Shown: positions 58,794-64,000 of the stretch, one piece after another | How positions within the stretch are numbered: the first letter of the stretch is position 1 | Layout: the number at the start of each line of letters is the position of its first letter | From: DATFFO01 sp963772815 | GTDB lineage: Bacteria; Actinomycetota; Acidimicrobiia; Spongiisociales; ZC4RG35 | Reading direction: 5' to 3' | DNA length: 64,000 bases | Assembly: GCA_963772815.1 (NCBI GenBank) | Contig: CAVYYV010000005.1 | Span: forward strand, 558,001-622,000 | Made by a program: the position numbers and the translations under genes | Notes under the pieces: generated by a model | What the model saw: the letters and a program-made list of their open reading frames with translations, nothing else | Told to the model about the DNA's origin: nothing | Databases searched by the model: none

Positions 58794-59158
58794 GACTCTT
58801 CCTCCTCATAGATCGATTTGGCCGTCTTGAAGGCGTGGTTCGCGGCAGGAACTCCGGCGTAGACCGCCACGTGCAACAGCACCTCGGATATCTCCTCAGG
58901 GCTTAGGCCCGTGTTGCGGGCGGCGCGAAGGTGCAGCTCCAGCTCTTCGTCATTGAGCGCCCCGAGGATGGCGATGGTGATCATGCTGCGCTCCCGGAGG
59001 TCGAGGCCCGGCCTGGTCCACACGTCACCCCATACGTTCTCGGTGATCCACCTCTGGAAGTCCCGGTCCAGGGACGAGGCCGCCTCCGTGGCCCGCTCGA
59101 CGTGATCCGCCCCCAACACCCTCCGACGAATCTCCATCCCCTCCTCATAGATGCTCAT
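58790..59158 (-). CDS. pcaC: 4-carboxymuconolactone decarboxylase PcaC
   Basis: 122 residues of the CMD/AhpD-like family: GMEIRRRVLGADHVERA, FQRWITENVWGDVWTRPGLD, RSMITIAILGALNDEELELH, LSEEVLLH-type helix EEISEVLLHVAVYAGVPAAN. Decarboxylates 4-carboxymuconolactone. A perfect aaggagg site 4 bases before ATG 59158. Overlaps pcaH start. A free-standing enzyme, not PcaL. Confidence 0.93.
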   Translation of the reverse strand: MSIYEEGMEIRRRVLGADHVERATEAASSLDRDFQRWITENVWGDVWTRPGLDLRERSMITIAILGALNDEELELHLRAARNTGLSPEEISEVLLHVAVYAGVPAANHAFKTAKSIYEEEES

Positions 59159-59180
59159 CAGACCTCCTTGGCGCCCGGGA

Positions 59181-60368
59181 TCACAGGGGCAGTCCAACAT
59201 AGTTCTCGGCCATGGCCCGGCGGGCGTTCTCGGAGCCGTACAGATACTCCAGCTCGCTGCGCTGAAGCTTGCGGTCGAAGTCGTCGCTGACTCCGGGAAA
59301 GCGATGCATCATCGAGGTCATCCACCAGGAGAAGCGGACCGCCTTCCACACTCTGAGCAGTGCCCTGTCCGAATAGCCGGCCAGCAGATCGTCGGCATGG
59401 TCGACGTAGTGGTACGTGATCGCCTGGGCCAGATAGACCACGTCGGAGATGGCCAGGTTGAGGCCCTTGGCGCCGGTGGGCGGAACGATATGGGCTGCGT
59501 CGCCGGCCAGGAAGAGGCGCCCGAAGCTCATCGGCTCGGCCACCCAGGACCGCAGCGGTGTTACCAGCTTCTCCACCGACGGACCGGTTATCAGCCGTTC
59601 GGCCGGTTCGGCGGGCAGACGAGCCTTGAGCTCTGACCAGAACCGGTCGTCGGGCCAATCCTCGATCTGGTCGTCCTCCAGGCCCTGCACGTAGTAGCGG
59701 CTCAGATTGGAGTTGCGCATCGAACACAGGGCGAAACCCCGGTCGTGGTTGGCGTAGATCAGCTCGTCGTTGACCGGAGGCGTCTCCGAGAGCAAGCCCA
59801 CCCACACGAAGGGATAGGTCCGCTCGTAGGTGCGACGCAGAGACTGGGGGATGTAGTCGCGGGTGGCCGAATGGACCCCATCGCATCCGGCGATGAGATC
59901 ACAGTCGAGCCTCCGGGTCTGGCCGTCCTTCTCGAACGTCACCCAGGGGTGGTCACTTTCCAGGTCGTGGAGTTCGACGTTCTCGGCTTCGTCCACCAAG
60001 ACGATGCCGGCCTCGTCGATCGCCTCGTACAGGTCGTGCTGCACCTGGGTCTGGCCGTAGATGATCACGTGCTTGCCGGTCAGGTCCTCGAAGTCGACGT
60101 GGAGCATCCGGTCGGCGAAAGCCAGGTTGACCCCGTCGTGGACGAAGCCTTCCTCGTCCATCCGCTCCCCCAGGCCCGCCCGGCGCAGGATCTCCCCGCT
60201 CCCGTACTCGATCACGCCGGCCCGAACCCGGCCCAACACGTGCTCTCTGGACCTGAGCTCGAGAATCACACCCTCGATCCCCTCCAGATGGAGTAGGTAG
60301 GCAAGCAGCGATCCTGCCGGGCCTCCACCGACGATCGCCACCTGGGTGCGCTGGGGAGTGTCTGTCAT
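59181..60368 (-). CDS. pobA: 4-hydroxybenzoate 3-monooxygenase PobA
   Basis: 395 residues, class A flavoprotein: FAD motif VAIVGGGPAGSLLAYLLH, DG motif LIAGCDGVHSATRDYIPQ, and GD motif LFLAGDAAHIVPPTGAKGLN. ELRSREHVLGRVRAGVIEYG is the PobA substrate-side signature. Hydroxylates 4-hydroxybenzoate to protocatechuate with NAD(P)H. First gene of the minus-strand pca operon, divergent from the CoA-transferase genes. Confidence 0.95.
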   Translation of the reverse strand: MTDTPQRTQVAIVGGGPAGSLLAYLLHLEGIEGVILELRSREHVLGRVRAGVIEYGSGEILRRAGLGERMDEEGFVHDGVNLAFADRMLHVDFEDLTGKHVIIYGQTQVQHDLYEAIDEAGIVLVDEAENVELHDLESDHPWVTFEKDGQTRRLDCDLIAGCDGVHSATRDYIPQSLRRTYERTYPFVWVGLLSETPPVNDELIYANHDRGFALCSMRNSNLSRYYVQGLEDDQIEDWPDDRFWSELKARLPAEPAERLITGPSVEKLVTPLRSWVAEPMSFGRLFLAGDAAHIVPPTGAKGLNLAISDVVYLAQAITYHYVDHADDLLAGYSDRALLRVWKAVRFSWWMTSMMHRFPGVSDDFDRKLQRSELEYLYGSENARRAMAENYVGLPL

Positions 60369-60491
60369 CTCTCGATCACCTGCGAGCCGACGCTACCGCC
60401 GACTTGGAGCAGCGTGGAGCCCGGAGCAGCATTGCGATCGGGTGACGGTCGGGCTCCGACTTTCGATGCGCCCTCGTATTGTCCATTGTGC

Positions 60492-60531
60492 TATGTTCGC
60501 ACACCGTACGCTCGTACGCATATTGAACATA
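60492..60531. promoter_or_regulatory. Divergent operator region of pobA and the CoA transferase operon
   Basis: Inverted arms TATGTTC (60492-60498) and GAACATA (60525-60531) flank CGTACGCTCGTACG (60505-60518). AT-rich in a GC-rich background. It probably binds the IclR regulator encoded at 62291. Confidence 0.55.
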
Positions 60532-60589
60532 TCGACCCGCAGTGCGAGCATGGCACAGGCGCCGTGTCGGATACGAGGAGATCCATCAG

Positions 60590-61462
60590 TTGGCTGAGAT
60601 CGTCTCATTGAGCGAGGCCATCGCCGAGTTGGTCCCCGATGGCACTGTGGTGGCAATGGAGGGCTTCACCCATCTCATACCCTTCGCCGCCGGTCATGAG
60701 GTCATCCGGCAGGGAAGACGCGACCTGACCCTGATTCGCATGACCCCCGATTTGATCTACGACCAGATGATCGGGGCCGGCTGTGCTGCCCGTCTGGTCT
60801 TCTCATGGGGGGGAAACCCCGGGGTGGGCTCACTACACCGACTGCGCGACGCCATCGAGAACGGCTACCCGGCTCCGCTCGACATCGAGGAGCACAGCCA
60901 CGCCGGGATGGCCGCCCGCTACACCGCCGGTGCCTCGGGCCTGCCGTTCGGGGTCCTGCGGGGGTATCTGGGCTCCGACCTGGTTCAGCACACGAACGTG
61001 GCGCCGATCGAGTGCCCGTTCACGGCCGAGGAGCTGAGCGCGGTCCCGGCCATCAACCCGGACGTGACCATCATCCATGCTCAGCAGGCGGACCGCCAGG
61101 GCAACGTGGGGCTGTGGGGCATCACGGGCGTGCAGCGCGAGGCAGCCCTGGCTGCCAAAGCCACCATCGTCACCGTGGAGGAGATAGTCGACGAGCTGAG
61201 CCCCGCCGGGCCCAACCCCGCCGTGCTTCCCTCCTGGACAGTCTCGGCCATTGCGTGTGTCCCCCGGGGGACTCATCCCTCCTATGCCATGGGTTACACG
61301 ACCCGTGACAACGCCTTCTACACCAGTTGGGACGACGTGTCCCGCGATCGGGAGGCCTTCGCCCGCTGGATCGAACGGTTCGTGCTCGGCCAGGCGGATT
61401 TCGAGGGCTACCTGGAGATGGTGGCCGACGGGTCGTCACTGGAGGAGGTACTGGGTGGCTGA
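60590..61462 (+). CDS. pcaI: 3-oxoadipate CoA-transferase, alpha subunit (PcaI/CatI-like)
   Basis: 290 residues: VSLSEAIAELVPDGTVVAMEGFTH-type start, RRDLTLIRMTPDLIYDQMIG, LVFSWGGNPGVGSLHRLRDA, TIIHAQQADRQGNVGLWGIT. Glutaconate-CoA-transferase-like type I alpha subunit, closer to the CatI style than to enteric PcaI. TTG 60590 with an aggag site 9-10 bases upstream. It activates 3-oxoadipate with succinyl-CoA together with the next gene product. Confidence 0.87.
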   Translation: MAEIVSLSEAIAELVPDGTVVAMEGFTHLIPFAAGHEVIRQGRRDLTLIRMTPDLIYDQMIGAGCAARLVFSWGGNPGVGSLHRLRDAIENGYPAPLDIEEHSHAGMAARYTAGASGLPFGVLRGYLGSDLVQHTNVAPIECPFTAEELSAVPAINPDVTIIHAQQADRQGNVGLWGITGVQREAALAAKATIVTVEEIVDELSPAGPNPAVLPSWTVSAIACVPRGTHPSYAMGYTTRDNAFYTSWDDVSRDREAFARWIERFVLGQADFEGYLEMVADGSSLEEVLGG

Positions 61463-62243
61463 GTCGGGTTCCCACCGCGACTACACGTCCGACGAGATCA
61501 TGACGGTGACGGCCGCCCGACACCTGAGGGACGGCCAGGTGTGCTTCGTCGGGATCGGGCTTCCCAGCGAGGCCGCCAACCTGGCCCGCCTCTCCCACGC
61601 ACCCAGCGTGGTGCTCATCTACGAGTCCGGAACGATCGGGACCCGTCCCGACATACTGCCCCTTTCCATCGGAGACGGCGAGCTCGCCGAGCAGGCGGCG
61701 CTGGTCGTGGGGGTCCCTGAGGTCTTCGCCTACTGGCTGCAGGCGGGCCGGGTCGACGTGGGGTTCCTCTCCGCCGCCCAGATGGACCGATTCGGCAACC
61801 TCAACAGCACCGTCATCGGCGACTACGACCATCCCAAGGTGCGCCTGCCCGGGGCCGGAGGTGCGCCGGAAATCGCTTCGGCTGCCCGGGAGGTCATTGT
61901 CATGCTGCGCCACACCCGGCGGGCCTTCGTCCCCTCGGTCGACTTCATCACCTCGGTGGGATTCGGGCGGGAAGGCGAAGGCCGCAACGGCCACCACGGC
62001 GCGGGGCCCGTGGTCGTGATCACCGACCTGGGCGTCCTCAAGCCGGATCCCGACACCAACGAGCTGACCCTGGTGGCGGTTCATCCCGGAGTGGAGCCCG
62101 ACCAGGTGAGAGACAACACCGGCTGGGAGCTCCGGGTCGCCCCCGATCTCGGGGTCGGTGAGCCGCCTACTCCCACCGAGTTGGAGATCCTGCGGGGCCT
62201 GAAGGCGCGCACCGGGGAGGCCCACTCGAGGTCTACCGCCTGA
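61455..62243 (+). CDS. pcaJ: 3-oxoadipate CoA-transferase, beta subunit (PcaJ/CatJ-like)
   Basis: 262 residues: DEIMTVTAARHLRDGQVCFV, catalytic Glu in VLIYESGTIGTRP, VDVGFLSAAQMDRFGNLNS, VDFITSVGFGREGEG, VVVITDLGVLKPDPDTNELT. The GTG start overlaps the alpha-subunit stop by 8 bases and follows ggaggagg. Context assigns 3-oxoadipate as substrate; the fold alone also fits other CoA transferases of this class. Confidence 0.87.
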   Translation: MAESGSHRDYTSDEIMTVTAARHLRDGQVCFVGIGLPSEAANLARLSHAPSVVLIYESGTIGTRPDILPLSIGDGELAEQAALVVGVPEVFAYWLQAGRVDVGFLSAAQMDRFGNLNSTVIGDYDHPKVRLPGAGGAPEIASAAREVIVMLRHTRRAFVPSVDFITSVGFGREGEGRNGHHGAGPVVVITDLGVLKPDPDTNELTLVAVHPGVEPDQVRDNTGWELRVAPDLGVGEPPTPTELEILRGLKARTGEAHSRSTA

Positions 62244-62290
62244 CCCGGCCGACCGTTCGCTCTGCGAACACGGCGCTAGGCTCCTGACTC

Positions 62291-63070
62291 GTGCCCGATC
62301 AACGTTCCGGCGACTTCATCCAGTCCCTCGAGAAAGGGCTGGCAGTCATCAATTCGTTCTCCAGGGAGCGTCCCGCCCAGACTCTGAGTGAGGTGGCGCA
62401 ACTGACCGGACTCACCCGTGCCACGGCGCGACGGGTACTACTGACACTGGTCGAGCTGGGCTACGTGCATCAGAACAGCCGCACCTTCACGCTCACGCCA
62501 AAGGTGCTCGACCTGGGGTATTCGTTCCTCTCCTCCTTCCACGTGGTGGAGCTGGCCCAGCCACCAATGGAGCGGCTGGTCGACGAGGTCAAGGAATCAT
62601 CGTCGATGTCGGTGTTGGACCTGCCCGACATCGTGTACGTGGCGCGGGTCCCCACCACCCGGATCATGACCATCGCCCTGGCCCTGGGCTCGCGACTCCC
62701 GGCCTATCCCACCTCCATGGGTCGGGTGCTCCTGGCGGGGCTCGGTGAGGACGAGGTGGAGGACTACATCTCCCGGACCGAGTTCCACCAGCTAACGCCC
62801 CACACCATCATCGACCCCGGAGAGTTCCGCTCCGCTATCGCCCGGGTCCGAGAGGAGGGCTACGCCCTGGTGGACCAGGAGTTGGAGGAGGGGGTGCGCT
62901 CGATCGCCGCCCCCATCACCAACGCTCGCGGAGAGGTCATCGCCGCCATGAACGTGTCCTGCCATGCCGCCCGGGTCAGCGTCACCAGGATGCGCAAGGA
63001 GTTCCGACCCCGCCTCCTCTCCACCGCCCGCCAGATCAGCGACAGCGCCAGCGCTCTCCCGGGGACGTGA
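62291..63070 (+). CDS. IclR-family regulator, PcaR/PobR type
   Basis: 259 residues: winged helix (FIQSLEKGLAVINSFSRERP, TLSEVAQLTGLTRATARRVL, LVELGYVHQNSRTFTLTPKV) and an IclR effector domain (SMGRVLLAGLGEDEVEDYI, REEGYALVDQELEEGVRSIA, NVSCHAARVS). This sequence pattern is that of PcaR/PobR regulators that respond to 3-oxoadipate or 4-hydroxybenzoate. GTG 62291 follows TAGGCT by 8 bases (leaderless). Lies at the end of the CoA-transferase operon. Confidence 0.9.
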   Translation: MPDQRSGDFIQSLEKGLAVINSFSRERPAQTLSEVAQLTGLTRATARRVLLTLVELGYVHQNSRTFTLTPKVLDLGYSFLSSFHVVELAQPPMERLVDEVKESSSMSVLDLPDIVYVARVPTTRIMTIALALGSRLPAYPTSMGRVLLAGLGEDEVEDYISRTEFHQLTPHTIIDPGEFRSAIARVREEGYALVDQELEEGVRSIAAPITNARGEVIAAMNVSCHAARVSVTRMRKEFRPRLLSTARQISDSASALPGT

Positions 63071-63076
63071 CACGTC

Positions 63077-63192
63077 TGTGAACGCTTTCTCGGCTGATCG
63101 CCTCGAAAGCGTTCACAAAGTGCGCGTTTCGCCGCCCGACGGGGAGGTCTGTGAACCCTTTCGGCGCCGTCGGCGCGGAAGAGGTTCACAGA
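63077..63192. repeat. Second pair of TGTGAAC-family palindromic repeats
   Basis: Unit 3 (63077-63117): 13-bp arms TGTGAACGCTTTC/GAAAGCGTTCACA. Unit 4 (63148-63192): arms TCTGTGAACC/GGTTCACAGA with a GC-rich inner stem. Spacing of the units (71 bases) is close to that at 47564-47680 (76 bases). It begins 7 bases after the IclR stop, so unit 3 could also serve as a terminator. Confidence 0.75.
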
Positions 63193-63263
63193 GTGTCCGT
63201 TCCCACCCACGCCGGTCCGGATAGCGTGGCGGTGATGCGGGACTGTGGGAAAGGCGGTTGTCG

Positions 63264-64000
63264 GTGAGCCCGACCCGGCGAGTTCAGATCGGCCTGTCGT
63301 TGCTGGCGATCGTGATCGCGGTGGGGACGCTGGGTTACGTGGTGATCGAGAGAGCCAACCCCATCGATGCCCTCTACATGGTGATGATCACCGTCTCGAC
63401 GGTGGGCTTCAGTGAGGTCTTCCCCCTCGATGCCGCCGGACGGATGCTGACCATCGGGATCATCATCTCCGGCGTCGGCACCTCCTTCTACACTATCGGT
63501 GCCGGATTCGAACTCCTCTTCCTACTCCGTGACCGCCGCCGACAGATGAGCATCATGCGCGAGATCGACCACCTCGATGGACACATCATCCTCTGCGGAT
63601 ACGGACGCGTCGGCCAGGGAGCGGCGGAGCGGCTCCGCGAGCGGAAGGCCGAAGTGGTGATCCTGGAGACCGACCAGGAGCGCTACGAGTCGGCGATCGA
63701 GGACGGCTTCAGGGCCATTGAAGGCGATGCCACCTCCAACCGCGTCCTGTCCGAGGCGGGCATCGAGCGGGCACGGGCGGTCATCGCCTGCGTCTCGGAA
63801 GACTCAGACAACCTGGTCATCACACTTTCCGCCAAGGCCCTGGCTGCCAACGTCATGGTCGTGTCCCGCGCCACCGATCCCGAAGTCGAGTCCAAGCTGA
63901 AGCTGGCCGGTGCCGACCGGGTGGTGGCTCCCCAGGCGGTAGGTGCGGAGCGCCTGGCCGCCCTCACCCTCCAGCCCGCCCTGACAGACTTCTTCGACGT
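63264..64000 (+). CDS. TrkA-N (RCK) domain potassium channel, N-terminal part
   Basis: The gene runs off the window; 245 residues are visible. First membrane segment (GLSLLAIVIAVGTLGYVVIE), pore with selectivity filter TVSTVGFSEVFPLD (TVGFxE variant), second membrane segment (MLTIGIIISGVGTSFYTIGA), then an NAD-binding RCK domain from about residue 95 (GHIILCGYGRVGQGAAERL, VILETDQERYESAIEDGF, AIEGDATSNRVL). A ligand-gated K+ channel with two membrane segments. GTG 63264 follows ggaaaggcgg. Confidence 0.9.
   Translation, partial: MSPTRRVQIGLSLLAIVIAVGTLGYVVIERANPIDALYMVMITVSTVGFSEVFPLDAAGRMLTIGIIISGVGTSFYTIGAGFELLFLLRDRRRQMSIMREIDHLDGHIILCGYGRVGQGAAERLRERKAEVVILETDQERYESAIEDGFRAIEGDATSNRVLSEAGIERARAVIACVSEDSDNLVITLSAKALAANVMVVSRATDPEVESKLKLAGADRVVAPQAVGAERLAALTLQPALTDFFD

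Overview
The window is high-GC DNA from an actinobacterium. The strongest evidence is a cell-envelope cluster, fhaA-fhaB-pstP-rodA-pbpA-pknB followed by trpG/pabA and crgA, which is an actinobacterial signature. Also present are an actinobacterial-style small SRP RNA, many GTG or TTG starts, and several starts placed 6-9 bases after a TAnnnT -10 box, as expected for leaderless mRNAs. An uncultured member of Acidimicrobiia would fit, but that is an inference and I cannot place the organism more precisely.

Layout. 1-6.8 kb: the 3' end of typA, an MscS-type channel gene with an apparent frameshift, and an ABC uptake operon of the NMT1/THI5 type. That operon is led by an unusual IclR-PNPOx fusion regulator behind a perfect 18-bp palindrome. 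6.85-14.8 kb: an apparently old, decayed island at tRNA-Ser(UGA). It has a broken integrase, matching arm-type repeats at both ends and a partial tRNA-Ser copy at the far end. It carries a VapBC-type module, a solitary sufB, a MarR regulator with two look-alike promoters, a LapA-domain protein, and a glycosyltransferase/glycosidase pair. 14.9-20.5 kb: a giant transporter-HEAT-cyclic-nucleotide-binding protein next to a TPR class III nucleotide cyclase, then a YbaK-type deacylase. 20.5-24 kb: a serine-decoding neighbourhood with tRNA-Ser(CGA), four near-identical 108-bp tRNA-Ser-like tandem repeats, tRNA-Ser(GGA), tadA, the SRP RNA, a menaquinone-type methyltransferase and serS. 24-26.5 kb: a membrane-anchored protein and tryptophanase. 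26.59-37.80 kb: an integrative mobilizable element in tRNA-Leu(CAG). It has integrase, excisionase-like and XRE regulators, a MobF relaxase, a DUF433/PIN-like toxin pair, and a cargo operon for a small secreted protein, a lipoprotein and a MacB-like ABC exporter.

37.9-47.5 kb: the Ser/Thr signalling and cell-wall synthesis cluster, a thiolase and tRNA-Ile. 47.8-63.1 kb: an aromatic-degradation supercluster. Aldehyde dehydrogenase and a LigM-like O-demethylase would feed vanillin and vanillate to protocatechuate. Benzoate-CoA ligase, BoxC and BoxB handle benzoate by aerobic CoA epoxidation. PobA makes protocatechuate from 4-hydroxybenzoate. PcaHG, PcaB, PcaC and PcaD take it to 3-oxoadipate, and a two-subunit CoA transferase activates that product. 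An IclR regulator follows, and similar operator-like sequences sit in front of the ligM-box operon and in the pobA/CoA-transferase divergent region. 63.26 kb to the end: the start of a TrkA-N potassium channel gene.

Most promising for novelty are the tRNA-Ser-like tandem array between two real tRNA-Ser genes, the secreted-protein/ABC operon on the mobile element, and the pairing of a cyclase with a cyclic-nucleotide-binding transporter fusion.
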